DNA of 64,000 bases, taken from positions 1-64,000 of the forward strand of contig JABGQA010000114.1 of NCBI GenBank assembly GCA_018644665.1, given 5' to 3'. Source of the DNA: Candidatus Poribacteria bacterium. Lineage in GTDB: Bacteria; Poribacteria; WGA-4E; GCA-2687025. A program made the translations under genes and the position numbers. The notes below the pieces were generated by a model that was not told the origin of the DNA, did not search any database, and saw only the letters and a list, made by a program, of their open reading frames with translations. Below, one piece after another: positions 1-8,619 of the stretch; the first letter of the stretch is position 1; the number at the start of each line of letters is the position of its first letter.

Positions 1-267
1 CTAGTTCGATCCGGCGGCGAGGTCGTCAGTCACGCGGGCCCGGGCTTCCCCAATGGCGAGTGGACGGGCGGGTGGTGGCGTCCCGACGCGACCGCCGAGA
101 CCGCCTTCGAAGGCTTCAACTGGCGTTCCGTCGAGCAACTCGCGGTCAACTACCTATGGACGTACGTCTACATCACCAAGGCCGCCGAGGGGCACGTCAG
201 CAAGGTCTGGTTCGACAACATCGTGGTGGCGACCGAGTACATCGGCCCCATCACGCCGCGCGACTGA
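1..267 (+). CDS. C-terminal fragment of a secreted lectin/lyase-like protein (partial at left edge)
   Basis: Frame 1 is open from the first base to a TGA at 265-267, giving 88 residues with no start in the window. It ends VWFDNIVVATEYIGPI followed by TPRD. Endings of this kind, a Trp/Phe-Asp-Asn-Ile-Val-Val strand followed by a Tyr-Ile-Gly-Pro turn, are what I associate with jelly-roll domains of secreted polysaccharide lyases and concanavalin-like domains in Poribacteria and Planctomycetes. Trp-rich patches (GEWTGGWWRP) fit a carbohydrate-binding beta-sandwich. The next gene starts 30 bases downstream on the same strand, so the two may be co-transcribed. The enzymatic class cannot be decided from this piece. 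Confidence 0.6.
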   Translation, partial: LVRSGGEVVSHAGPGFPNGEWTGGWWRPDATAETAFEGFNWRSVEQLAVNYLWTYVYITKAAEGHVSKVWFDNIVVATEYIGPITPRD

Positions 268-297
268 TCCCGACGCGCGATCCGCAGGAGATGCTTG

Positions 298-1269
298 ATG
301 CCGACCCCCATAAGCCTTCTCGTGGACGATAGCTGCCCCCTGGTGCACGTATATCTGTGCCATAGGGTGGACGTCCACGGCGGCGCCCCCGACACGGCTT
401 ACGGCAAGCCGATGCCGGAAGTGATCCCCAACGACTTCCTCGACCGTTTCTGCGACATCGTGGGCCGGTGGGGCATGGCGGGGAAGTTCTCGATCGTCCC
501 CGCGCCCGGCGGGAACGGCGACATCGTCAAGGGCATCGACGGCTTCGGTCTCAGCGTGACCCGCGCCTGGATCGACACGATGCAGGAGCGGCTGAGCGAC
601 CGCTTCGACTTCTGCCCGGAGGGCATCACGCACAACCTGGCGATCGATCTCGACACGGGAGCCTACTTCCCCGACAGCGAGACCGCGTGGTCGCAGAAGC
701 AGACGCGCGCGACGCTCACGCCCTACCTGACGCGCGAACTCGAATACCTGCGCGACGCGGGGATCAACGCCACGGGCTTCACCAGTCCCTGGGTATTCGG
801 CATCGATGTCGAGGAGGAGTACATCGAGGCGATGGTCCAAGCTCAGAAGACCGTCAACGACCGTGACTTCTCGTGGTATTTCCTGCACATGGTGTCGGGC
901 AAGCCGGCGTCACGCCCGTGGATCGCGCGGCGCGAGGGCCCGACGACGCTCGTGTCCATCCCGACGACTGTGGATGACGTCTGGTGGGAAACCATCGACT
1001 CGCCGCGTGTCGACCGTGAGTTCGTCAACGCCATCGCCGACCGTGTAATCACCGCGGACGGGAAGGAGGGCGGCGTGCGTCGCGTGCTCGACGCTGGTGG
1101 GTGGCCGGTCTTCCTCAGCCACTGGCAGTCGTTCTTCTCGAACGGGCTCGAGACAGGCCTGGCGGCCCTGGACGAGATCGGCCGTCGCATCACCGACGTG
1201 CTTGCGGACGAGGTCACGTGGATGACCTGCATGGAGATGGCCCACAGAACCGTCGACGAGGCGGATTAG
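298..1269 (+). CDS. Polysaccharide-deacetylase-like (glycoside hydrolase/deacetylase barrel) protein, 323 aa
   Basis: No signal peptide is seen, so it is probably cytoplasmic. The N-terminus PISLLVDDSCPLVHVY places an Asp-Asp pair at the end of the first beta strand, as in the NodB/polysaccharide-deacetylase superfamily, followed by an FLDRFCDIVGRWGMAGKFSIVP segment typical of an uncharacterised family seen in Poribacteria and Planctomycetes. A later segment (VFLSHWQSFFSNG) may hold the metal-binding His. ATG at 298 is preferred over TTG at 295 because CAGGAG at 285-290 sits seven bases upstream. The substrate is unknown; deacetylase activity is inferred only from the fold-like motifs. Confidence 0.65.
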   Translation: MPTPISLLVDDSCPLVHVYLCHRVDVHGGAPDTAYGKPMPEVIPNDFLDRFCDIVGRWGMAGKFSIVPAPGGNGDIVKGIDGFGLSVTRAWIDTMQERLSDRFDFCPEGITHNLAIDLDTGAYFPDSETAWSQKQTRATLTPYLTRELEYLRDAGINATGFTSPWVFGIDVEEEYIEAMVQAQKTVNDRDFSWYFLHMVSGKPASRPWIARREGPTTLVSIPTTVDDVWWETIDSPRVDREFVNAIADRVITADGKEGGVRRVLDAGGWPVFLSHWQSFFSNGLETGLAALDEIGRRITDVLADEVTWMTCMEMAHRTVDEAD

Positions 1270-1890
1270 TGGTCTACCACCGTGAACGTGTTGGATACCG
1301 CGCGGGCCAAGGCGCGCGTGAATGCCTTCCCTTACTGGGGAAGGTTAGGATGGGGTCCAGGCATGCCCTACGGATCCTGTGTGGCGGACCACGAGTAGTC
1401 CATCACCGTGACTGAGCTGGATACCGCGCAGATGCCTTTCGCTAGCAGCGGAAGGTGAGGATGGGGTCCAGCCGCGGCCCACATATCCTGTGTGGCGGAC
1501 CGCTAGTAGTCCAGCACCGCGACTGAGTTGGGTACCGCGCAGAGCACGGCGCGCGTGAATGCCTTCCCCTAGCAGGGGAAGGCTAGGATGGGGTCTAGGC
1601 GTGCCCTACAGATCCTGTGTGGCGGACCGCTAGTAGTCCATCACCGCGACTGAGTTGGGTACCGCGCAGAGCACGGCGCGCGCAAATGCCTTCCCCTAGC
1701 AGGGGAAGGTGAGGATGGGGTCCAGGCGTGCCCTACAGATCCTGTGTGGCGGACCGTTAGTAGCCCATCACCGTGACTGAGTTGGGTACCGCGCAGAGCA
1801 CGACGCGCGCAAATGCCTTCCCCTAGCCGGGGAAGGTGAGGATGGGGTCCAGCGGCGGCCCACAGACCCCTTGCGGCGAACTGCCAGGCG
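1270..1890. repeat. Tandem array of five ~127-bp units, each with a CCTTCCCC/GGGGAAGG hairpin
   Basis: Five contiguous copies start near 1270, 1399, 1510, 1637 and 1764. Units three and four are exactly 127 bp apart from the next; unit two is 111 bp because it lacks about 16 bases. Each unit runs from a CCATCACCG-type segment through GGGTACCGCGCAG, a hairpin, AGGATGGGGTCCAG and TCCTGTGTGGCGGACC. The hairpin in unit three (1561-1583) is a 10-bp perfect stem with an AGC loop. The array lies between the converging 3' ends of the deacetylase-like gene and the antiporter gene. No spacers of unique sequence exist, so it is not a CRISPR array. Related single copies occur elsewhere in the window. Confidence 0.95.
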
Positions 1891-1899
1891 CGTCGATAT

Positions 1900-3819
1900 C
1901 TACGCCTCGAGGCGCCCGCTCACCTGATTCAGAGAGTCCACCGACCCGACCACTGTAACCCAGTCGCCGACCTTGATCTGGGTGTACCCGTGGGAGAGTA
2001 GCAGGCTATCCCCACGCCGCACCGACAGCACCAGTGTGTCCGACGGCATCCGCAGGTCACGCAGCGCGAGGCCGTCCAGATCCGCGTTCCCGACTTCCAC
2101 CTCGACGACATCCTGATCCCCGTCGGTGCCCAGGAGAAGCGCCGTCGCGGAGGGTGCCCGGACGCAGTGTTCCAGCAAGCCGACCACGGCCGTTGACAGG
2201 TCCACGATGTGGGCGCCGATCTCCCTGAACGCCGGCACATTTGCGTGGTCGTTCAGTCGGACGATGAGGTTGTCCGTGCCGAATCGCTCGTAGCACTCCT
2301 GGCAGACGTCGAGGCTTTCCTCGTCGGAGAGCATCGCGACGACCGCCTCGGCGTCCTGCGCGCCCAGCCTGCCGAGTTCGTCCGCCGTCCACGCTGAGAC
2401 CGTGCGAATCTCGATCGACTCCTCGGGCCGAGGGTCGGGCTGACGGGTCGCGATCGTCACTTTCCACCCATGCGCCGCGAGTTGACGCCCCAGCGCGCGA
2501 GACTGTCCCTCCAGACCGCAGATGACGGCCTTGTACGCGCCGTAGAAGCCGTGTCCCTCGCCGCGCGGGTGCGCTTCGCCAATGAGGTGCAGCACCCACT
2601 TGAAGAGTGGCGGGCCGACCACCTGGTTCACCACGATCATGGCGATCAGCAGCGTCGCCAACTGCGCTCCCCAATCGCCGAACTCGACCGCGACTTCTTT
2701 CGCGAGTCCCAGCCCGACGCCTGCCTGCGTCACGTACGCCATCCAGCTCAGGCGGCTGAACCGCACCGATTCGCCCGCCGCCATGCTGCCCACGAACGAC
2801 CCGATGGCCAGCGCCCCAAGGCGTATCACTACCAGGGCTAACGCCGCGGGCCACACGGTCCGCAGCACGTGCAGATCCAGTGAAGCCCCGGTAAGCGTGA
2901 AGAACAGAATGTAGATCACGGGGCCGATCCGGTCCAAAACGGTCACGAACTCCTGACGATACCTGGTGCGGTTCGTCACGATGAAACTCGCCAGCATACA
3001 GATCAGGAGCGGCTCGATGAACACTTCCACGCCGAGGTGATCGTGCGAGAGCCGGCGGGCCTGCGATGACAGCAGGAACGCGCCGTAGCCTGCGACGAGG
3101 GTCAGCGCTGCCTTGGTTGCGATGCCCCGGTGGCGTGACAGGATGAAACGAAGGATTCCTGCCCCGATAAACCCAAGCACGGCCGCCGCGACCAACTCCG
3201 CCGCGAGCAGCAGCGCGAAGCGGATCTCGACGCCGACCCCGGTTACGAGCGCGTCGGCGATCGACGAGCACACGCCGAACAGCACGATAACCCCCACGTC
3301 CATTATCACCGTGACGCCCATCGCGGTCTGCGTGAACGGACCACGAGCGCGCAATTCGTTGATGACGGCGATGGCGGATGAAGGCGACCGCGCGACAAGG
3401 ATCACGCCGGCGAGCAACGCGACGGCCACGCGGCCCGTGGTCGGCATCTCGCGAACGAACGGAATCCACTCGCCCAGCAGCAGGACGGACACTGTTCCCG
3501 CTGTGAACGTGACGGACATCAAGCCGATCGTCGTCCAGCGGATGCTCTTGAACCGGCCGCGAAGCTCCTCGACGTACAGTTCGGAACCGGCCGCGAACGC
3601 GATGACCGCCAGGGAGACTTCGTCGATCAGCCTCAGTCGCGATATGGCATCCGCCGACACGAGACCGAAGACGTGCGGCCCCGCGATCACCCCGGTGAAG
3701 AGGAATCCCGTTATGAGCGGCAGACGCGCTCTGGAGAACCACGCGCCGATCTCCTTCGACGCGAGGGCAACCATGAGGAAGGCAGCCGTCACGACAAGCC
3801 CGCTCAGTGCCACACTCAC
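1900..3819 (-). CDS. Kef-type cation:proton antiporter with TrkA-N/TrkA-C cytoplasmic domains, 639 aa
   Basis: Inner-membrane monovalent cation/proton exchanger of the CPA2 type. Residues about 1-390 are hydrophobic and form roughly 12 membrane segments (LPLITGFLFTGVIAGPHVF near the start is typical of Na_H_Exchanger). A nucleotide-binding TrkA-N/RCK domain follows (YKAVICGLEGQSRALGRQL, a variant Gly-rich loop), then a TrkA-C domain at the end (VKVGDWVTVVGS-like). The long open frame extends to 3996, but GTG at 3819 is chosen because AAAGGGG lies eight bases upstream and the residues before it are Arg/Pro-rich and non-homologous. It is divergent from the caspase cluster and convergent with the repeat array. 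The ion (K+ or Na+) is not determinable from sequence. Confidence 0.9.
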   Translation of the reverse strand: MSVALSGLVVTAAFLMVALASKEIGAWFSRARLPLITGFLFTGVIAGPHVFGLVSADAISRLRLIDEVSLAVIAFAAGSELYVEELRGRFKSIRWTTIGLMSVTFTAGTVSVLLLGEWIPFVREMPTTGRVAVALLAGVILVARSPSSAIAVINELRARGPFTQTAMGVTVIMDVGVIVLFGVCSSIADALVTGVGVEIRFALLLAAELVAAAVLGFIGAGILRFILSRHRGIATKAALTLVAGYGAFLLSSQARRLSHDHLGVEVFIEPLLICMLASFIVTNRTRYRQEFVTVLDRIGPVIYILFFTLTGASLDLHVLRTVWPAALALVVIRLGALAIGSFVGSMAAGESVRFSRLSWMAYVTQAGVGLGLAKEVAVEFGDWGAQLATLLIAMIVVNQVVGPPLFKWVLHLIGEAHPRGEGHGFYGAYKAVICGLEGQSRALGRQLAAHGWKVTIATRQPDPRPEESIEIRTVSAWTADELGRLGAQDAEAVVAMLSDEESLDVCQECYERFGTDNLIVRLNDHANVPAFREIGAHIVDLSTAVVGLLEHCVRAPSATALLLGTDGDQDVVEVEVGNADLDGLALRDLRMPSDTLVLSVRRGDSLLLSHGYTQIKVGDWVTVVGSVDSLNQVSGRLEA

Positions 3820-4396
3820 GCGGATGGCCCCTTTCTCCGCTGGGGGGCGCGCGGCGAACTGTTGTGCGGGCAAGCGGAGCCCGGCTTGGGGCGGTCGTTC
3901 GGAGATGCGGCGGGAATGCGACTGTCCTACCAGTTGGGAAGTGGAGTCCGATGGGCCCACGCGCCTGGCGCGGCGCGATCCCAACCCCGGCGCCAACGTG
4001 GTAGATTATGGCGCGGCGCCGGCGGCTTGGTAAAGGAGCGCTGGCCGGCTGCTGCGCCGGGCGGTCGCCTGAAGGCGCGGACCACCGGAGGCTCGCGTCA
4101 GGATGCGATCCGGCGACGCCAGCATGCTATCAGCGTGACCGACCACCAGCACGCCTCCCCATGGCGCGCTCCTAACGGGCACGACGTCGTGGGCGACGCG
4201 CATGGCGCGTCGCAGGCTCGCCCGGAGGCTGCCGTTCGCGACCCGTCAGCGGACACCTACCCGCTGCGGCTGGCTACCTTTTCCCCTCTGTAAAGCGACG
4301 TCACAGCCCAACTCATCTGGTTGCGTCCTGTCGAGCTAGCTGCTACATTCCCGACACGAGTTGCGTGTCGCCAAAACATGGTTCCAGGCCCCGCGT
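3820..4396. other. Divergent intergenic region between antiporter and caspase genes
   Basis: This 577-base spacer holds the promoters of two divergently transcribed genes. Open frames that cross it are antisense or upstream extensions with no homology-like composition. Apart from a weak promoter-like pair near 4321-4349 I see no repeat, RNA gene or clear operator in it. Confidence 0.5.
4321..4349 (+). promoter_or_regulatory. Possible sigma-70-like promoter of the caspase-cohesin-dockerin cluster
   Basis: TTGCGT at 4321-4326 and TACATT at 4344-4349 are separated by 17 bases and lie about 47 bases before the ATG at 4397. Match to consensus is 3/6 and 4/6, so this is suggestive only. Confidence 0.25.
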
Positions 4397-7300
4397 ATGT
4401 TGAACGCCGAAGGCGCCAACGCGCTCGCGCTCAGGGCTGCTATCGCCTGTGCGCTGATGCTTGCGTGGACTGTCCACGCGCAGGACGCTGGCAAGACGTT
4501 GCGCGTCGCCCCGGCGGACCAACTCCCCGCGTCGCACCCATCGACGCCGGGCGTGGGATGGGCCCTTCTGGTCGGCGTGGGAGCTTACCCGGACGTCGAC
4601 GGCTACACCGTCAGCCGCCTCAGCGCCCCCGCGAAGGACGTCGACGCTCTACGCACGTTCCTCACCGATCCCGACCTAGGCGCCTTCCCGGCGTCGAACG
4701 TCCGCACGCTCATAGACGAACAGGCCACGAAGGCCGAAATACTCCTCGCCCTCGCCAACATGCGCCGACGCGCCGCCCCCGAGGATCTGGTCCTCTTCTA
4801 CTTCAGCGGACACGGATACCGCCCCCACGACGAGGACGCCGGCGGTTCACCGGCGTACCTGCTCCCGTACGTCACGAACCCGCTCGCCCTCAACAACCCC
4901 GACATCGGCTGCATCAAGTACGAGGACATCACCGAGATCGTCCAGATGATGGAGGCCGAGAAGGTCGTCGTCTTGCTCGACGCCTGTCACTCCGGGGGAG
5001 TGAAGCCGCGGGGATCGCGATTCGTTTCGGGCGGCGTCTACGGCCGCTTCTGGGACGAGTGGGAAAAAGCCCGAGGACATGCGCTGTTGCTCTCGTCCGA
5101 TGAGTCCCAGCTTTCCTGGGAAGAACCCGACGGCAGCGTCTTCACCAAGTTCCTCATCAAGGGGCTCGAAGGCGCCGCGGACCTGGACGACAACGCCATC
5201 GTGGGCTTCACGGAACTCGCCACATACCTCGAACGCGAGATACCCCCCTACACCCGCGAGAAGTTCGGCCGCAAGCAGACCCCCACGCGGCGTTACGACC
5301 TCGGCCCCGTGAACGGCGACATACCCCTGGCGGTGAACCACGAGAAGTGGGACGCCGGGCAACGCCAGGAGTTGCTCGACCGACGCAACGCCACATTGCT
5401 TCTGGCGGACGCGTTGGAGCAGGAACTCCGCGACTTCGCGCTCGCCGTCGCCAGGTCCGCGTACGACAAAGCCACCCGGTCCGAGGCCCTCACGGCGCGT
5501 GAGGTCGCGCTGCTGAGCGAACTCGACGCCTACGCTGACGCCGACATCACACAGGACGACTTCGCGCTCCGCGCCCGCGCCGTGTACCGAAGTCGCGAGT
5601 CCGGCGCCGCCGCCGTTGCGCGTGTCCGCATCGAGGTCATCCCGCCCGACGCCGCCATCACCCTCACGCCCGAGGGCATGGCGGACGAAGTACCGTCGCT
5701 ACGCGCTGGGGAGTACCGCGTTGGCTTGGGTCGATACCGCCTGCGTGTCAGCAGGAACGGCTACCTCCCCTACGACGAGCGCATCACGATCGACCGGGCG
5801 ACGACGAACCGCGTAGTGCTGAAGCGCCTGTCCGGTTCCCTGCGCGTCCGCGTGACCCCGGATGGAGCGACCGTCACCGCGGAGCCAGTCTCCGTGCTCG
5901 CCCGCGAGGCCGGTACCGAGACGGTGAAGCTCCCGCTGCCCGGTGAAATCCGCCCGATGCCCATCGGCACGTACAAGATCACCGTGATGAAGGACGGCTA
6001 CGCGCCGGAGGAACTGCCAACCGTCGCGATACGACCCGACGAGGTGACGACGCTCGACGTCGCGCTCAAGGGCTACGCCACGCTCCGGTACGCCACGATG
6101 CCGCCCGGCGTAACCGTTACCGTCGACGGCGTCGTGCAGACGTTGCCGTTCCGCACGGGTGAGGGCGCGCACAAGGTGAAGCTCAACCGACCCGGCTACG
6201 CGTCCGTGGAGTTGGACACAACGCTGACGGCGGGACAGGGCCTCGACCTGTTCCCCGACTGGGAGCGTGTCACCGCCGACCTTGCCGTAACTTCCGACCC
6301 GCCCGGCGCGGAGGTCACGCTCGACCACGCGACCTGGGGCAAGACCCCGATGACGCTCGACGATGTTCCCGCCGGCGAGCACGAACTCGAACTCTCCCTC
6401 CCCGACCACGAACCCGTGCGGAGGCGCATCACCGTCACCGAGACCTCGAGGCCGGTAGCGATCAAGATGACGCGATCGCGCGGAACGGTACAGGTCAACT
6501 CGACCCCGCCCGGAGCGACGGTTCGCATCGACGGCCGCAGGCAGGGCGCCACGCCGGCGACGCTCCGCCTCTCCGCGGGCAAGACCACGATCGTCCTCGA
6601 CAAGCCCATGCACCGAAACGCCACTCGCGAGGTACACATCGGCCGAGGCGAGAACCCGACGATCGACGTGACCCTGGAACCCGAGGGCGCGGCGGTGGAT
6701 ATAGTCTCCACGCCCCCGGGCGCGACGGTGACCATAGGCTCCGAACAACTCCCGGAGAAGGCGCCGACAAAGGCGACCGTCGTCCCCGGCCAACACACGC
6801 TGACCCTGTCGATGGACGACCACGAGCCGTACACGGAGACGCTAACGCTCGCCGACCGCGACGCGAAGGAAATCCGGGCCACTCTCCAGCACGAGACCCA
6901 GCTAGTAGTCACGAGCGACCCACCGGGCGCCGAGGTAGCGTTGGGCGCCCTCGGCACGCACCGCACGCCGGTCCTGCTCCGCGACGTTCGACCGGGCAGC
7001 TACACGGCAGAGGCGTCCACGCGCGGGTACAGCCCGTCGAGCGCGCCGTTCACGATCGACCCCAACGAACGGAACGTCGTGGACCTGGCGCTGACCCCCG
7101 GCTCGGGCGTGTCACGCGCGCTACGTTCCGCGGCGGTTCCGGGCTTCGGCCAGTATGCGGGCGGCCGGACGGTCAGCGGCGCGTTGTTCCTATTGGCTAC
7201 TGTAGGGGCGGGAACTGCGGCGGGCGTGATGCACGTCCAATACAGCAGCGCGCTCGACGACTACGACGCGGCTGCCGCGAAATACACCGCCGCGACGCGC

Positions 7301-7546
7301 GTTGACCAGATCGAGCGCTCCAGGCGTGAAGCCCTCGCCGCGTTCGACGACGTGGACGCGGCCAACTCGCGACGACAGATGGCGGTGGTCGCCACCGCGG
7401 CTATATGGGCGGTCAACGTCGCGCACGCTTACGTCTTCGGCCCCGCCAGGCCGGCCGTTGACGACGAGCCCGACCTCGTGAGATGGAGCGGCGGCTTCGA
7501 CGCGCGGCCGGGCATCGTGTCCCTCGACATCAACCACAGGTTCTGA
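4397..7546 (+). CDS. Secreted caspase-family (C14) peptidase with seven PEGA-like modules and a C-terminal membrane segment, 1049 aa
   Basis: The N-terminus is a signal peptide (about 1-24, ending TVHAQ). The peptidase domain spans about 40-290: WALLVGVGAYPDVDGY opens the caspase fold, His139 lies in FYFSGHGY and Cys197 in LLDACHSGG, the intact catalytic dyad. A helical linker follows, then about seven tandem PEGA-like beta modules (about 408-905), each carrying a PPGAEV/PPGATV turn that in the family binds surface or wall structures. The last 140 residues (AAVPGFGQYAGGR, then two hydrophobic segments) resemble DUF5683-type membrane-anchored tails. ATG at 4397 is preferred to TTG at 4361 because it starts the signal peptide directly. 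It is four bases upstream of the cohesin lipoprotein gene, so it likely heads an operon. The PEGA count is by eye. Confidence 0.88.
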   Translation: MLNAEGANALALRAAIACALMLAWTVHAQDAGKTLRVAPADQLPASHPSTPGVGWALLVGVGAYPDVDGYTVSRLSAPAKDVDALRTFLTDPDLGAFPASNVRTLIDEQATKAEILLALANMRRRAAPEDLVLFYFSGHGYRPHDEDAGGSPAYLLPYVTNPLALNNPDIGCIKYEDITEIVQMMEAEKVVVLLDACHSGGVKPRGSRFVSGGVYGRFWDEWEKARGHALLLSSDESQLSWEEPDGSVFTKFLIKGLEGAADLDDNAIVGFTELATYLEREIPPYTREKFGRKQTPTRRYDLGPVNGDIPLAVNHEKWDAGQRQELLDRRNATLLLADALEQELRDFALAVARSAYDKATRSEALTAREVALLSELDAYADADITQDDFALRARAVYRSRESGAAAVARVRIEVIPPDAAITLTPEGMADEVPSLRAGEYRVGLGRYRLRVSRNGYLPYDERITIDRATTNRVVLKRLSGSLRVRVTPDGATVTAEPVSVLAREAGTETVKLPLPGEIRPMPIGTYKITVMKDGYAPEELPTVAIRPDEVTTLDVALKGYATLRYATMPPGVTVTVDGVVQTLPFRTGEGAHKVKLNRPGYASVELDTTLTAGQGLDLFPDWERVTADLAVTSDPPGAEVTLDHATWGKTPMTLDDVPAGEHELELSLPDHEPVRRRITVTETSRPVAIKMTRSRGTVQVNSTPPGATVRIDGRRQGATPATLRLSAGKTTIVLDKPMHRNATREVHIGRGENPTIDVTLEPEGAAVDIVSTPPGATVTIGSEQLPEKAPTKATVVPGQHTLTLSMDDHEPYTETLTLADRDAKEIRATLQHETQLVVTSDPPGAEVALGALGTHRTPVLLRDVRPGSYTAEASTRGYSPSSAPFTIDPNERNVVDLALTPGSGVSRALRSAAVPGFGQYAGGRTVSGALFLLATVGAGTAAGVMHVQYSSALDDYDAAAAKYTAATRVDQIERSRREALAAFDDVDAANSRRQMAVVATAAIWAVNVAHAYVFGPARPAVDDEPDLVRWSGGFDARPGIVSLDINHRF

Positions 7547-7550
7547 CCGG

Positions 7551-8354
7551 ATGCGAAAGCCCATCATCGTCGGCGTAGCGACCGCCTTCCTTGCCATGGT
7601 CGCCTGCCAGTCGCCCGACGCGCCCGACCTCGGCAACCCTCTCGACCCGTCGGACCCGAACTACACGCCCCCAAGCACGGCCATCGCGACGGGACCCGAG
7701 GACGCCGCCACCGTCACGGAAGCCGACGTCACGTTCACGTGGCGAGGCAGCGACCGTGTGAGCGAATACCGCTATCAGTGGGATGACGGTGAGTGGTCCG
7801 ACTGGGGGGCCGCGACATCGGCCACGTTGGAACTCTTGGATGAAGGCGAGCACGCCTTCGGCGTTGCCGGGCGATACCCCACCGGCGCCGAGCAACCGTT
7901 GCCCACAACGCGCGCGTTCGTCGTCGACGCGGTGAAGGGCCCGGCGCTGATGTTCCGTCCGCGCAAGGTGACCGCGACCGTGGGCGACACGTTCACCGTC
8001 GACCTGATGGCGGAAGAAGTAGACGATCTCATGCTTGCCCACGTCGTGGTCGAGTACGACGACGACGCGTTAACCCTCGACAGCGTGAAGCAGGGCGATT
8101 TCCTGGCCGGCGCGGGAGGCGCCGTGGTGTTCCTCGATGACGCTGCCCCGGGGCGAATTCTCGTGGACGTGGGCGTCGCCGAGGGTGATCCGGCGGGAGT
8201 GTCGGGAACCGGCGTGTTGGCCACGCTCTCCTTCCGCGCGTCTGGCGCCACGACGAGCGCTCTCGACATCCCGGCAGGCGCGGCGCTCCGCGACCCGAGC
8301 AACGCCCCCACGTCCCTACTCGAGACGCCGCCCGGCATGGTGGTAGTCGAATGA
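7551..8354 (+). CDS. Cohesin-type lipoprotein, 267 aa
   Basis: A type II signal peptide with lipobox LAMVAC gives a predicted lipidated Cys at residue 19. Residues about 45-125 form a small beta domain with TFTWRGSD and an EYRYQWDDGEWSDW strand, like the Y_Y_Y or Ig-like modules. From about 135 to the end is a cohesin-like domain: VTATVGDTFTVDLMAE, AHVVVEYDDDALTLDSVKQGDFL, then GVLATLSFRASGATTSALDI. In the family, cohesins bind dockerin modules in calcium-dependent complexes. The gene is four bases after the caspase and about 265 bases before the dockerin-bearing giant protein, so a surface complex between the products is plausible but inferred. Confidence 0.8.
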   Translation: MRKPIIVGVATAFLAMVACQSPDAPDLGNPLDPSDPNYTPPSTAIATGPEDAATVTEADVTFTWRGSDRVSEYRYQWDDGEWSDWGAATSATLELLDEGEHAFGVAGRYPTGAEQPLPTTRAFVVDAVKGPALMFRPRKVTATVGDTFTVDLMAEEVDDLMLAHVVVEYDDDALTLDSVKQGDFLAGAGGAVVFLDDAAPGRILVDVGVAEGDPAGVSGTGVLATLSFRASGATTSALDIPAGAALRDPSNAPTSLLETPPGMVVVE

Positions 8355-8619
8355 GGCCGACACGCGAACAGGCGGAAGGCGAAGACGACGCGCGCAGCGC
8401 GCGATCGGCCGCCGCCCGGGTGATTGCATCGTCTATAGGCATGTGGCCCTCACAAGCGTCTTCCCCTTGCAGGGGAGGATTGAGATGGGGTCCTCCGAGC
8501 CGTCGGGCACATCCGCCTCCGCGTCCGTCCCGCGCTACGAACCACCTCTGGCCACGCGCGACGCACGCCGAAACGCGACAGGAAACCCACATGGTCTTCT
8601 CCCGCGAGGCGGCCCGACG
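8355..8619. other. Spacer between cohesin lipoprotein and giant surface protein
   Basis: A leader of 265 bases. It contains one copy of the hairpin repeat at 8460-8493. The open frame of the giant protein extends through it to 8443, but the residues encoded are those of the repeat and are not expected to be translated. Confidence 0.5.
8460..8493 (+). repeat. Single copy of the CTTCCCC hairpin repeat
   Basis: CTTCCCCT-TGC-AGGGGAGG forms an 8-bp stem with one G-T pair, followed by GATGGGGTCC, the same core as the array near 1270-1890. It sits in the untranslated leader of the giant surface protein gene. Confidence 0.75.

Noticed and set aside
4-12. GTTCGATCC resembling a tRNA T-loop
   Set aside because: It lies in an open coding frame and no cloverleaf or acceptor stem can be formed around it.
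1270-1890. CRISPR array
   Set aside because: Units are contiguous and about 127 bp long with no unique spacers, and no cas genes are present.
2057-3742. 561-codon frame inside the antiporter gene
   Set aside because: Shifted-frame shadow with Arg/Gly-rich composition; the antiporter frame has proper membrane segments.
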